Source of the DNA: Aliarcobacter lanthieri
GTDB lineage: Bacteria > Campylobacterota > Campylobacteria > Campylobacterales > Arcobacteraceae
Direction of reading: 5' to 3'
DNA: 64,000 nt
NCBI RefSeq assembly: GCF_013201625.1
Contig: NZ_CP053839.1
Span: forward strand, 1,860,001-1,924,000
Position 1 is the first letter of the stretch. Each line of letters opens with the position of its first letter. Positions 45,254 through 57,421 of the stretch are shown here, in pieces. A program made the position numbers and the translations under genes. Under the pieces are notes generated by a model, which was not told the DNA's origin, made no database searches, and was given only the letters and a program-made list of their open reading frames with translations.

Positions 45254-46843
45254 ATGAATATAGAACAATCATGTAAACATGAAGATGAAAAACTCTTTAA
45301 ACAAAGGTTGCAACGAGTACACCAATCAGTGGGTATTAGTTTCTCACTTCTTATGTATGTAGCAATATTTTTTGGAATATTTGCTATTTTACTTCCATTT
45401 ATACAAAATTGGGAGAAACCATCACGACATTACAAAATGCCAAATATAACACAAATAGATTATAACTCTTTAATAGAACCCATCTTAGCAGATCCAAACT
45501 ATCCAAAAATAAATCCTATTACTATAACCTTACCTGGAAATATGTTAGACCCATCTTTGAAAATATCAACAGATTTTGTAGAAACAATTATTATGAATCC
45601 AAACACAAAAGAGAGATTCATAGATAATAAAGAAGTTTCAAATCTAGCAAGTTTTTTAAATCAAATGCATTATGGAAGACCTTTTAAAGATTTTGGAGTT
45701 ATTGTATTTGGGATAATGGCTGTTGGCGTTATGTTTTTAGTTATAGGAGGAGTTTATTTGATACTAAAAATAAAATATAAAAATAGTGATAAATCTCCTA
45801 CAAGTAAATTTTCAAAATGGCATAGAAAGATATTTATTTGGACTTTTGCTCCATTTATAATTATCACTTTAACTGGTGCTATGTTTAATCTAGGATTTAA
45901 AGGTGATGCAGTTATGTCCTATATAGCTTCAAAAGGTGAAGCAACTTCACATACAGTATTGGCTGCACCATATCTTTTTCCTAAAGTTCAAAGAATTGAT
46001 TTAAAAAATGATAGTGTAAAAATGCTTCCTGTTAGTGAACTTATCTCAAAAGCAAAAGAGATAATGCCTAAAGTTGATTGGCAAAGAATTAGAATTGTAA
46101 ATTATGGTGATAGTAGTGCTATATTTAAACTTGAAGGTTATAATCCGTATATGCCATTTTTAAATGGTATTTTAAATAAGCCAAGTGTAACTTTAAGTGG
46201 TGTTGATGGTAAGTTAGTAGATAAACAAGATGTTTTAGATAGACATTGGAGTGCAATTTTTACAGATATTATGCTGTTTATGCATTTTCTATTTGGAGTA
46301 GATACATTTACAAGATTTTTTATAGCAACTTTGATGTTGTTTTCTACATTTGCATTAGGGTTTGGAGTATTACTATATTTAGAGAAAAAATCAAGAAAAT
46401 TTGGGGATAATATTCCAATATATCAAGGATTTGGAAAGCTCTCACTTGCAGTTATGATAGGAGTTATTCCAGCAACTGGATTGTTGTTTGTTTTACAATG
46501 GTTATTACCTTTTGATATGGAAAATAGAGTATTGATTCAAAAAGGGTTGTTTGCAGTTGCTTGGGTAGCAACTTTAACTTGGAGTTTTTATAGACTTAAT
46601 TCTTATAAAGCAGCTAAAGAGTTTTTATATCTTGGAGGGATATTATTTATACTTAGTCCAATAATACATTTTATAAATAGTGGATTTAGTCCAATTAGGC
46701 TTTGGAATGAAGAAGTTTATACAGTACTAAGTGTTGATATAGGATTGTTTATATTTGGATTGATACTTTTAGTAGTAGCTTATAAACTTCCAGTAAATAG
46801 AGAAAAAATTCAAGAATTTTGGACTTCAAGAGGTGTAAAATGA
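45254..46843 (+). CDS. PepSY-associated membrane protein, probable siderophore-iron reductase
   Basis: A 529-residue inner-membrane protein: helix at about 32-52, a large periplasmic PepSY region, further helices near 157-177, 195-215, and five in the last 200 residues. 'SKWHRKIFIWTFAPFIIITLTGAMF', 'DRHWSAIFTDIMLFMHFLFGVDTFTRFFIA' carry the conserved His of the PepSY_TM family, thought to hold heme. Relatives (PiuB, FoxB, FsrB) lie next to siderophore receptors and help release iron by reduction. It follows the receptor gene. The ribosome site is weak. Confidence 0.82.
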   Translation: MNIEQSCKHEDEKLFKQRLQRVHQSVGISFSLLMYVAIFFGIFAILLPFIQNWEKPSRHYKMPNITQIDYNSLIEPILADPNYPKINPITITLPGNMLDPSLKISTDFVETIIMNPNTKERFIDNKEVSNLASFLNQMHYGRPFKDFGVIVFGIMAVGVMFLVIGGVYLILKIKYKNSDKSPTSKFSKWHRKIFIWTFAPFIIITLTGAMFNLGFKGDAVMSYIASKGEATSHTVLAAPYLFPKVQRIDLKNDSVKMLPVSELISKAKEIMPKVDWQRIRIVNYGDSSAIFKLEGYNPYMPFLNGILNKPSVTLSGVDGKLVDKQDVLDRHWSAIFTDIMLFMHFLFGVDTFTRFFIATLMLFSTFALGFGVLLYLEKKSRKFGDNIPIYQGFGKLSLAVMIGVIPATGLLFVLQWLLPFDMENRVLIQKGLFAVAWVATLTWSFYRLNSYKAAKEFLYLGGILFILSPIIHFINSGFSPIRLWNEEVYTVLSVDIGLFIFGLILLVVAYKLPVNREKIQEFWTSRGVK

Positions 46844-47145
46844 GAGAATATATAAATAGCCTTAAAATTCCTGAAAATAGTGGTAAAAAAATAGGATTGT
46901 TTAGAACTATTTGTTCTATTGTTGGTGGGCTTGTTGTTGCATATTTAGGTATGACTCTTTTAATATTTATTATTCCTGGTTCTGCTGGGGAGTCAATAAT
47001 AGTTCCATTGTTATTTAATACTTTTGCTTGGGCTAGTGTTGCACTATGGATAAGCTTGTCTAAAACTAAATATGTAGCACTTCAAAGATGTGTTGTTCCA
47101 ACTTTAATATTTGGAATAGCTTTAATAATACTTTATAATATTTGA
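46840..47145 (+). CDS. Small membrane protein, DUF3649-like
   Basis: A 101-residue protein with about three membrane helices (RTICSIVGGLVVAYLGMTLLIFIIP, IIVPLLFNTFAWASVALWISL, VPTLIFGIALIILYNI). Its ATG overlaps the PepSY stop (ATGA) with AAGAGG upstream; a start 21 bases earlier is less likely. Short membrane proteins of the DUF3649/DUF3325 type occur with PepSY reductases in iron operons; the match is by size, helix number and place only. Confidence 0.65.
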   Translation: MREYINSLKIPENSGKKIGLFRTICSIVGGLVVAYLGMTLLIFIIPGSAGESIIVPLLFNTFAWASVALWISLSKTKYVALQRCVVPTLIFGIALIILYNI

Positions 47146-47156
47146 GGATAAATAAA

Positions 47157-47639
47157 ATGATAAAAAAGATATTTGTACTTTTAACTTTAACATTAAGCTT
47201 GTGTGCGCATGAATTGTTATTGTTTGTAGAAGATAATAAAGATAATACAATAACAGTTGCTGGAGAGTTTGATACAGGAGATGATGCAGCAGGAGCAATG
47301 GTGAGAATAGAATCTTTGGTTTCAGGAGATGTATTGTTTCAACAAAGATTGCCAAAAGAGAGTGAAATTACAATTGATATTCCAAAAGAGCCATACCAAG
47401 TTGTACTTGATGGAGGTGAAGGACATACTTTAGTAAAAGAGGGTATTGCTCCACTTGAAGGATATAGTGAAGAGTTAAAAACAAAGAGTAAACAAGTAAC
47501 AGTTCCACAAAATGTATCTCATGAATGGGATAGTGTAACAATAATGTTCTTTACAATATGTATAATATTATTTGGATTAACTATATATTTTAGTAATAGA
47601 AATACAAATAGAATATTACAACAATTAAAAGAGAGTTAA
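47157..47639 (+). CDS. Exported protein with C-terminal anchor, unknown
   Basis: A 160-residue protein: signal peptide at about 1-16 ending CA-HE (MIKKIFVLLTLTLSLCAHEL), a beta-rich periplasmic part of about 100 residues (ITVAGEFDTGDDAAGAMVRIESLVSG...), and a C-terminal membrane helix (about 127-148, VTIMFFTICIILFGLTIYF). After signal removal the mature N-terminus begins His-Glu, which can bind metal; the layout resembles CbiL/NikL-type nickel-cobalt accessory proteins. ATG 47157 has GAGGA upstream and starts 12 bases after the previous stop. It is the last gene of the receptor-PepSY operon. Confidence 0.7.
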   Translation: MIKKIFVLLTLTLSLCAHELLLFVEDNKDNTITVAGEFDTGDDAAGAMVRIESLVSGDVLFQQRLPKESEITIDIPKEPYQVVLDGGEGHTLVKEGIAPLEGYSEELKTKSKQVTVPQNVSHEWDSVTIMFFTICIILFGLTIYFSNRNTNRILQQLKES

Positions 47640-47649
47640 TCTCTCTTTT
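47627..47649 (+). terminator. Terminator of the receptor-PepSY operon
   Basis: AAAAGAGAG (47627-47635) pairs perfectly with CTCTCTTTT (47641-47649) around a 5-base loop containing the stop codon. A-run before and T-run after give an intrinsic terminator form. Confidence 0.75.
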
Positions 47650-47654
47650 GTGTA

Positions 47655-47770
47655 CCTTTAAGGGTGGATTTCAAGGTTTGTTTTATTTTCATATTTCTTA
47701 ACATCAATTTAGATTAGGAGCTAAAGTTAAGAAATCTTCTTTCTTTTTCCTTGAAATTCATCCTTAAGGA
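47655..47770. ncRNA. Candidate structured RNA element
   Basis: A nested hairpin of about 115 bases. Outer stem: 47656-47676 with 47749-47769, 21 positions paired if three G-U pairs are allowed on the plus-strand RNA. Then a T-rich internal loop on both sides (47677-47692, 47736-47748). Inner stem: ATTTCTTAAC (47693-47702) with GTTAAGAAAT (47726-47735), perfect. Apical stem: TTTAG (47708-47712) with CTAAA (47721-47725), 8-base loop. The outer pairs are perfect with G-U only in the plus-strand sense, favouring plus-strand transcription. It may be a regulatory RNA, a terminator relic or a small mobile repeat. Confidence 0.4.
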
Positions 47771-48065
47771 TATTTTATCACTAATTAATAACTCAATGTA
47801 AATAAATAGTATGTATGATAAAAGAATATATAATGGGATAAAGTAGATGTATATAAAATATATAGATAATAAAATAAAATCTGTAGACAGTAATAGGATA
47901 GATAATAAAATAAAAAATAGATTTAAGAATAAGAAAAGCAGAGATATTATTACGAGGACATCTAATTAGTTGTTAGATTAATAGTAGGAAAAGGAATAAT
48001 TAATTTGTATAAATAGATATGATATAAAAGCATATATAAGGACAAAGGGTGATTGAATAAATTGT
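47771..48065. other. AT-rich gap between the structured element and the rrn terminator
   Basis: About 300 bases of very AT-rich sequence without a credible gene. It holds an 18-base direct repeat, ATAGATAATAAAATAAAA, at 47862-47879 and 47898-47915. I see no other organised feature. Confidence 0.5.
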
Positions 48066-48120
48066 ATAAAAAGGGGATACTTTCCCTAAAACACAAGATA
48101 AAGTAGCTTAGGGAAGGTAT
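48066..48120 (-). terminator. Terminator of the rrn operon
   Basis: ATACTTTCCCTAA (48077-48089) pairs with TTAGGGAAGGTAT (48108-48120) with one G-U, around an 18-base loop. On the minus strand it is followed by CCCCTTTTTATAC. It lies 15 bases after the 5S end. Confidence 0.75.
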
Positions 48121-48134
48121 TAAAGACTCAAAGA

Positions 48135-48249
48135 GTTAGCGATGACCTACGTTTCCACCGGGGGACCCAGCAGTATTATCGGCGATGAAGTGCTTGACTA
48201 CCAGGTTCGGAATGGGGCTGGGTATTTCCACTTCTCTGTAACCACTAAC
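48135..48249 (-). rRNA. rrf: 5S ribosomal RNA
   Basis: About 115 bases. The minus strand begins GTTAGTGGTTACAGAG and ends GTCATCGCTAAC; the ends pair to close helix I. It contains 'CCCATTCCGAACCTGG' and 'CGCCGATAATACTGC', typical 5S cores. Ends are set by helix I and may be off by a few bases. Confidence 0.92.
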
Positions 48250-48300
48250 AAAGTTGAGTATTAAAAGAATCATAGAGATAATCTCTTAATACTCAACTTT
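48250..48300 (-). repeat. Inverted repeat between 23S and 5S (processing stem)
   Basis: Arms 48250-48264 and 48286-48300 match perfectly over 15 bases (AAAGTTGAGTATTAA), with a small GAGAT/ATCTC stem inside. This hairpin directly precedes 5S in the transcript and is a likely RNase III-type processing site. Confidence 0.6.
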
Positions 48301-48324
48301 AACAAAAGAGTTAAAGGAATAAAG

Positions 48325-48412
48325 ATAATGTTAAAGTCTTAAAAGTAAATTTTCAAAAAAAACCTACACAAATATAAAGTAAAGATATACTTAATAAGAT
48401 AGTAAACCAAAG
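48325..48412 (-). repeat. 3' arm of the 23S processing stalk
   Basis: Two stretches after 23S are complementary to the spacer before it. 48391-48412 (TTAATAAGATAGTAAACCAA at its start) pairs with 51380-51400, next to the mature ends. 48325-48341 (ATAATGTTAAAGTCTT) pairs with 51544-51560. In the precursor they bring both ends of 23S together for RNase III cutting. Confidence 0.65.
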
Positions 48413-48417
48413 AAATA

Positions 48418-51330
<2,913 letters not shown>

Positions 51331-51679
51331 TTGCCTGATAAATATATCGCTATATTTATCAATTTGTTTTGATAATATTCTTTGGCTACTATCTTATTAA
51401 ATATATTCTATTTAATAATTTAGTTGTGTTCTATCTATAGTTATATAATAAATTAAATCTATTCTAATTTATCACAAATTATTGATATGAAATTTTTTTT
51501 ATTTAAAATTAAATATTACTATTTAATCTTACGAAAAAATTTTAAAGACTTTAACATTATATTTTTAAATATCGTACTATTTTAATAACTATTGTTATCT
51601 TTTTAGTGTTCTTTAGGATAAATCCTAATATAAATCTTATCTGCTATAAAACTTATATTAGAATTTCTTTAAATATATA
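51331..51679 (-). other. Spacer between tRNA-Ala and 23S
   Basis: 349 bases, very AT-rich, no gene. It holds the 5' arms of the 23S processing stalk (51380-51400 and 51544-51560) and a small hairpin TTAGGAT-AA-ATCCTAA at about 51612-51627. No other tRNA is present. Confidence 0.7.
51380..51560 (-). repeat. 5' arm of the 23S processing stalk
   Basis: 51380-51400 (CTTTGGCTACTATCTTATTA at its start) and 51544-51560 (AAGACTTTAACATTAT) are complementary to 48391-48412 and 48325-48341 on the other side of 23S. Confidence 0.65.
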
Positions 51680-51755
51680 TGGTGGAGAATAGCGGGATCG
51701 AACCGCTGACCTCCTGCGTGCAAAGCAGGCGCTCTCCCAGCTGAGCTAATTCCCC
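51680..51755 (-). tRNA. tRNA-Ala (TGC)
   Basis: 76 bases including encoded CCA. The minus strand begins GGGGAATTAGCTCAGC, anticodon loop CTTTGCACG (anticodon TGC), T-loop GGTTCGATCCC. In the 16S-23S spacer after tRNA-Ile, the usual bacterial order. Confidence 0.97.
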
Positions 51756-51774
51756 AACAAAGATTATCTTATTA

Positions 51775-51851
51775 TGGTGGGCCTATCAGGACTTGAACCT
51801 GAGACCTCACGATTATCAGTCGAGCGCTCTAGCCAGCTGAGCTATAGGCCC
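51775..51851 (-). tRNA. tRNA-Ile (GAT)
   Basis: 77 bases including encoded CCA. The minus strand begins GGGCCTATAGCTCAGCTGG, anticodon loop CTGATAATC (anticodon GAT), T-loop GGTTCAAGTCC. Confidence 0.97.
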
Positions 51852-51875
51852 ATTTACCTATATATTTATTCAAAT

Positions 51876-51903
51876 AATCTTTATAAACCGAATATATATT
51901 GTT
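51876..51903 (-). repeat. 3' arm of the 16S processing stalk
   Basis: 28 bases between 16S and tRNA-Ile that are perfectly complementary to 53701-53729 in the leader, apart from one bulged base. The stalk closes the 16S precursor. Confidence 0.8.
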
Positions 51904-51922
51904 AATTGTTTTTCATTTTTCT

Positions 51923-51950
51923 ATGTATTAAGAAACAAATCTTAATACAT
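51923..51950 (-). repeat. Hairpin just after 16S
   Basis: ATGTATTAAGA (51923-51933) pairs perfectly with TCTTAATACAT (51940-51950), 6-base loop, eight bases past the 16S 3' end. Probably helps 16S 3'-end maturation. Confidence 0.55.
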
Positions 51951-51957
51951 TTCTCTG

Positions 51958-53475
<1,518 letters not shown>

Positions 53476-53700
53476 TTATCTATATCTAGTCCATATATCT
53501 TACTATATAATCTAAACATATCTTTATAGTGTTTGAAACTGACATATTCTATAATTACTCTTAAAATTATATATCTATCTCTAAACATACTCTCTTATTC
53601 GTTAGTTACAAAATTATCACTCAAATTATAGACAAGTTCTTAATCTATACATCATCTCTGACATACAAACTCTCCACTTGTACATTTTTTTTATTTTTTT

Positions 53701-53729
53701 AACAATCATATATTCGGTTTATAAAGATT
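53701..53729 (-). repeat. 5' arm of the 16S processing stalk
   Basis: Contains TATTCGGTTTATAAAGATT and is complementary to 51876-51903 over 28 pairs with one bulge. Together they form the double-stranded RNase III substrate around pre-16S. Confidence 0.8.
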
Positions 53730-53751
53730 ACTTCTCTATCACCGTCTTAAA

Positions 53752-53762
53752 CTTTAAAGAAC
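53752..53762 (-). promoter_or_regulatory. boxA antitermination site
   Basis: The minus strand reads GTTCTTTAAAG, close to the rrn boxA core (GCTCTTTAACA). It lies about 25-35 bases after the predicted start, the usual place for NusB-S10 loading. Confidence 0.65.
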
Positions 53763-53792
53763 TTTTAACCCTTCTGGTCAAATTGGACGGGA

Positions 53793-53821
53793 ATTATAAT
53801 AGCTTTTTTTTCCTTTGTCAA
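53793..53821 (-). promoter_or_regulatory. Consensus rrn promoter
   Basis: The minus strand has TTGACA (53821-53816), a 17-base spacer and TATAAT (53798-53793), a perfect match to the sigma-70 consensus, which is rare in this phylum, whose promoters usually lack a -35. It is followed by TCCCGTCC, a GC-rich discriminator of the kind that makes promoters sensitive to ppGpp. Transcription should start near 53786. Confidence 0.92.
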
Positions 53822-53861
53822 GAGTATTGCGCTTAATCTAAGCTTAAATTTTGGAAATTAT

Positions 53862-54488
53862 CTATTTCTTAGATAAAAGCTCGATAAATCCAGTATCTTG
53901 ATGTATACTAATTTCTCTAAATTCATTTGAATTTGATATAAACTTTATTTTACAAGGCTTTTTTATTTCATATTCATAACTTCCTGATACTAAATTAGAT
54001 AATTTTGAATAAACTTTTCCATCTTCACCAAAAGATATTTGTCCTAGAGACGTTGTATTATTACAACTTATATCTACATCTTTTATATCATAGTTTTTTA
54101 ATAATACAAACTTACTATTTTCATTATTTAATCTACAATAATTTGAACTATAAATATATTTATTTGTAAGAGGATCTTTTAATGTCTCTTTTTGATTAGG
54201 ATGCCCTGTGTCATTATTCTCACTATAGATAGAAAAATATATCCCTCCACCTTCACTTTCTCTACACCTAAAAAATTTAATAGTCCATCGTTTTTTATGC
54301 CATAATTGTTCTTCTGAATAAACATCATCACTCAAAGCTTTAAATCTTGTAAAATTTAAATAAATTAAAATTCTATTGCTTACTTCATCTAATTTGCTTA
54401 TATTTTTTTTAGGTATAAAAATAGAATAGATTATTCCTAGTAGAATTATTACAGTTACAAATTCTATTAAGATAAATGATTTTTTCAT
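53862..54488 (-). CDS. Prepilin/pseudopilin-like protein
   Basis: A 208-residue protein with a prepilin-type N-terminus: a short basic leader (MKKS), then FILIEFVTVIILLGIIYSIF, with Phe at +1 and Glu at +5 of the mature protein as in type IV pilins and type II pseudopilins. The residue before the cut is Ser rather than Gly, so processing may be slower or need an adapted peptidase. The rest is a soluble domain with five cysteines. It overlaps the upstream GT39-like gene by 4 bases. The stop is only 41 bases before the rrn -35. No other pilus gene is near. Confidence 0.7.
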   Translation of the reverse strand: MKKSFILIEFVTVIILLGIIYSIFIPKKNISKLDEVSNRILIYLNFTRFKALSDDVYSEEQLWHKKRWTIKFFRCRESEGGGIYFSIYSENNDTGHPNQKETLKDPLTNKYIYSSNYCRLNNENSKFVLLKNYDIKDVDISCNNTTSLGQISFGEDGKVYSKLSNLVSGSYEYEIKKPCKIKFISNSNEFREISIHQDTGFIELLSKK

Positions 54489-55684
54489 ATTAACTTTTTA
54501 ATATAAACTGAAAAAAGTTCTATCCCATAATAATCTATTGATATTTTTTCATCATAGTTATAAAACTCTTTTGTAGATAAAAAATAATTATCTGACTCTA
54601 AGATTTCATAAAATTTCAATCTTATAGCTAAATTTTTATCGTCACAAAGAACTCCATATATTCCATGTTTTTTTAATTCTTGTGATATTTCTTTAATAAA
54701 ATGATACTGGTAAACAAAGTGCCTTTCAGGTTTTGGAAGAAGTAAATAAATAGGCTTATTAACAAATGTAAATAATACATTTATAAATAACAATAAAATA
54801 GTCGAAATTGCAATAAAACTATATACTTTTCTAAATTCTTTTAATCTAACTCTATATGAATGTAAAAATATTTTAATAAGAGAAGGGATAACAACTACAA
54901 CATAAGGAGCAAAATCTTCTATATATATTTTTTGTCTAAAAGATGCTAGAATTGATAATACAAGTGCGGTAGAAGCTATATACCAACTCAAATCCATATC
55001 TTTTTTTAGTAAAACTCTATAAAGTGAATATAAAAAATATATAAATAGAACTGGTGATAATATAGCAGCATACATTCCAAAAGTATCTATTAAAAAACCT
55101 CTTGGTTTACCATCTGTTGATACTCCATAAATATATAAAGATAAAATAAAAAGTATTGATGAAATATATAAAAGTTTTCTATCTTTCGTTTTAAATGAGA
55201 AAAAGAAAAGAGCTAAAAAAAATATTGCAAAAGAGTTATCTACAAATAATACAAAAGGTAATAAGTAATATAAATGTTTATTATGCTTTTTATAATAGTA
55301 TATATATAAAAGTGTTAAAAATGTGCAGATAATTGCTGTATTTACTAAAAGTGAAGCACTTAAAACTCCAGGTAAAAGCATAAAAATACAAATAGATATA
55401 AATCTATCAGATTCATATTTAAAATAATTTTCTGTTATTTTATACATTAAAAGTACACTTAGAATATACATACTTATAAAAGGTAATCTTAAAGCTAAAT
55501 CACTTTGTCCAAAAAAATATATAGAAGCTTTTGTAATAATTGATAAAATTGAATTATTCTCATATAAATTTAAAGCCTCTTTATATGAAATACTCAAATA
55601 AAATTGTGTTTGAATAAGAAGTAAACATACAATAAAAAATAATAATATATAGAAGTATAATGTATATTTACTTTTAAGAAACAT
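54485..55684 (-). CDS. GT39-like multispan membrane protein
   Basis: A 399-residue integral membrane protein with about ten hydrophobic helices and a soluble C-terminal end of 70 residues. 'FYLSISYKEALNLYENNSILSIITKASIYFFGQSDLALRLPFI' near the N-terminus resembles the first loop of ArnT/PMT-type glycosyltransferases (E/D-x in the loop, then a small helix), where sugars are moved from a lipid carrier. The substrate is unknown. It follows pabA by one base and overlaps the pseudopilin-like gene, which might be its target. Confidence 0.6.
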   Translation of the reverse strand: MFLKSKYTLYFYILLFFIVCLLLIQTQFYLSISYKEALNLYENNSILSIITKASIYFFGQSDLALRLPFISMYILSVLLMYKITENYFKYESDRFISICIFMLLPGVLSASLLVNTAIICTFLTLLYIYYYKKHNKHLYYLLPFVLFVDNSFAIFFLALFFFSFKTKDRKLLYISSILFILSLYIYGVSTDGKPRGFLIDTFGMYAAILSPVLFIYFLYSLYRVLLKKDMDLSWYIASTALVLSILASFRQKIYIEDFAPYVVVVIPSLIKIFLHSYRVRLKEFRKVYSFIAISTILLLFINVLFTFVNKPIYLLLPKPERHFVYQYHFIKEISQELKKHGIYGVLCDDKNLAIRLKFYEILESDNYFLSTKEFYNYDEKISIDYYGIELFSVYIKKLI

Positions 55685-55685
55685 A

Positions 55686-56255
55686 TTATATCTTTAAAAA
55701 ATTATCAATTATTTTATGCCCATATTCACTCATAATTGATTCTGGATGAAATTGAACTCCAAAAATTTGCTTATCTTTAATTTCTAAAGACATAATCTCA
55801 TCATCATCGTCACTTTTTGAAGTTACAATAATAGTATTTGGTAAATTATTTTTTTCAACAATTAAAGAATGGTATCTTGTTTGAATAAACTCTTTTGGCA
55901 AAGTACTAAAAATCTTTGTATCATGTGTAACTTTGATTAATGAAGTTTTACCATGCATCATATTTTTTGCTCTTACAACTTTTGCTCCAAATACTTGTGC
56001 TATTGCTTGATGACCTAAACAAATCCCAAAAATTGGTTTTTTATCAGAATAATATTTTATAACTTCAAGGCAAACTCCTGCATCATCTGGAGTTGCAGGA
56101 CCTGGAGAAATTATGATTTTACTAGGATTTAAAGCTATTATTTCTTCTAAACTCAACTCATCATTTCTAATTACTTTTAAATTTGCTCCCAATTCTAAAC
56201 AATATTGAACAATATTATATGTAAAACTATCATAGTTATCTATCATTAAAATCAT
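55686..56255 (-). CDS. pabA: Glutamine amidotransferase PabA/TrpG
   Basis: The glutaminase half of aminodeoxychorismate or anthranilate synthase; it passes ammonia from glutamine to chorismate. The 189-residue class I amidotransferase has 'DNYDSFTYNIVQY', the nucleophile Cys79 in FGICLGHQAIAQVFG, and His170/Glu172 in VQFHPESI. No trp genes are nearby, so PabA is chosen, but TrpG or a shared subunit is just as possible. Start ATG 56255 with AAAGG upstream. Confidence 0.85.
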   Translation of the reverse strand: MILMIDNYDSFTYNIVQYCLELGANLKVIRNDELSLEEIIALNPSKIIISPGPATPDDAGVCLEVIKYYSDKKPIFGICLGHQAIAQVFGAKVVRAKNMMHGKTSLIKVTHDTKIFSTLPKEFIQTRYHSLIVEKNNLPNTIIVTSKSDDDDEIMSLEIKDKQIFGVQFHPESIMSEYGHKIIDNFLKI

Positions 56256-56280
56256 ATTTTACCTTTTTAAAAATTGTGCT

Positions 56281-56286
56281 ATTATA
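56281..56286 (-). promoter_or_regulatory. -10 box of pabA
   Basis: GGTATAATAG on the minus strand, 26 bases before the ATG, in the 158-bp divergent gap with fbpA. Confidence 0.55.
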
Positions 56287-56413
56287 CCAATTAAGTTTTT
56301 AATCTATAATTTCAACATCCTAATAACCATTCTTACTATTAACCTTTATCAAAGTTTAAAGAGTATATTATTTTGTCTTAACTTAAATTAGATTAAATCA
56401 AAAGGAGTATAAT

Positions 56414-57421
56414 ATGATTAAGAAATTAGCCTTAAGTTCGCTTCTACTTACAAATTTTTTATTTGCAAATAATGAAGTAAATGTATATTCACAAAGACAT
56501 TATGATTCTGATAAAGCTTTATTTAAACATTTTGAAGAAAAAACTGGAATTAAAGTAAATTTAGTAACAGCAAAAGCTGAAGAGTTAGTTTCAAGACTAG
56601 CTATTGAAGGTGCTAATTCACCTGCTGATATTTTAATAACTGCTGATATTGGAAATTTATATGATGCAAAAAAAAGAGATCTACTTCAAAAAGTTGAATC
56701 AAAAACTTTAGAAGAAAATATTCCAAGTCACTTAAGAGATGAAGATGGAAAATGGTTTTCACTTACAAAAAGAGCTAGACTTTTCGTTTATAATCCAAAA
56801 ACTGTAGATCCAAAAGATTTAGATGATTATTTTTCTCTTACTAAACCACAATTTAAAGGTAAAGTTATAACTAGAACTTCAACTCACCCTTATAACAAAT
56901 CAATGTTAGCTTCTATTATTGCCCATTATGGAGAAGATAAAGCTTTAGAATTTGCAAAAGGATTAGTAAATAATTTTGCTAGAAATCCAAAAGGTGCAGA
57001 TAAAGATCAAATTAGAGCAGTAGCTTCTGGAGAAGCTGATATTGCTATTGTAAACTCTTACTATTTAGGAGTTATGGCAAATAGTGGTGATAAAGTTGAT
57101 GAAGAGATAGCAAAAGAAGTAAAAGTATTTTTCCCTGCACAAAATACAACAGGAACTCATATTAATATTTCTGGTGCATCAGTTACAAAATTTGCTCCAA
57201 ATAAAGAAAATGCTATAAAACTAATTGAATTTTTAACAAGTGTTGATGCTCAAGGAGAATTAGCTCAAGGAAATTATGAATATCCAGTAAACCCAAAGGT
57301 TAAACCTGCTGGAATAGTTGCTTCTTGGGGAGAATTTAAAGAAGATACAATCCCTTTAAATGAAGTTGGAAAATACACAAAAAAAGCAGTTGAAGTGGCA
57401 ACAAAAGGAAAATGGAAATAA
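56414..57421 (+). CDS. fbpA: Ferric iron ABC transporter, binding protein FbpA
   Basis: Periplasmic Fe(III)-binding protein. The 335 residues have a signal peptide (1-18, ending LFA), 'NVYSQRHYDSDKALFKHFEEKTGIKV' with His/Tyr ligands, and 'DIAIVNSYYLGVMANSG', whose paired tyrosines bind iron in the family. 'FPAQNTTGTHINISGASVTKFAPN' is also typical. First gene of fbpABC, ATG with AAGGAG upstream. An AraC-type regulator and two siderophore receptors follow, which points to iron-regulated expression, although I see no convincing Fur box before it. Confidence 0.93.
   Translation: MIKKLALSSLLLTNFLFANNEVNVYSQRHYDSDKALFKHFEEKTGIKVNLVTAKAEELVSRLAIEGANSPADILITADIGNLYDAKKRDLLQKVESKTLEENIPSHLRDEDGKWFSLTKRARLFVYNPKTVDPKDLDDYFSLTKPQFKGKVITRTSTHPYNKSMLASIIAHYGEDKALEFAKGLVNNFARNPKGADKDQIRAVASGEADIAIVNSYYLGVMANSGDKVDEEIAKEVKVFFPAQNTTGTHINISGASVTKFAPNKENAIKLIEFLTSVDAQGELAQGNYEYPVNPKVKPAGIVASWGEFKEDTIPLNEVGKYTKKAVEVATKGKWK

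Larger units (their letters stand above)
53476..53786 (-). other. Leader of the rrn transcript
   Basis: About 310 transcribed bases before 16S without a gene. It contains boxA (53752-53762) and the 5' arm of the 16S stalk (53701-53729). The rest is AT-rich. Confidence 0.75.

Noticed and set aside
47122-47355. Minus-strand frame over the exported-protein gene.
   Set aside because: Leu/His/Tyr-rich shadow of 47157-47639; no ribosome site.
47655-47770. The nested hairpin as 6S RNA.
   Set aside because: Shorter than 6S (about 180 nt), and the bulge does not show the promoter-like form; kept only as an unknown structured element.
47862-47915. 18-base direct repeat as a CRISPR remnant.
   Set aside because: Only two copies, pure A/T/G simple sequence, no palindromic ends, no cas genes nearby.
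56256-56413. Fur box before fbpA.
   Set aside because: AT-rich sequence gives weak half matches only; none has both halves of a GATAAT-type palindrome.
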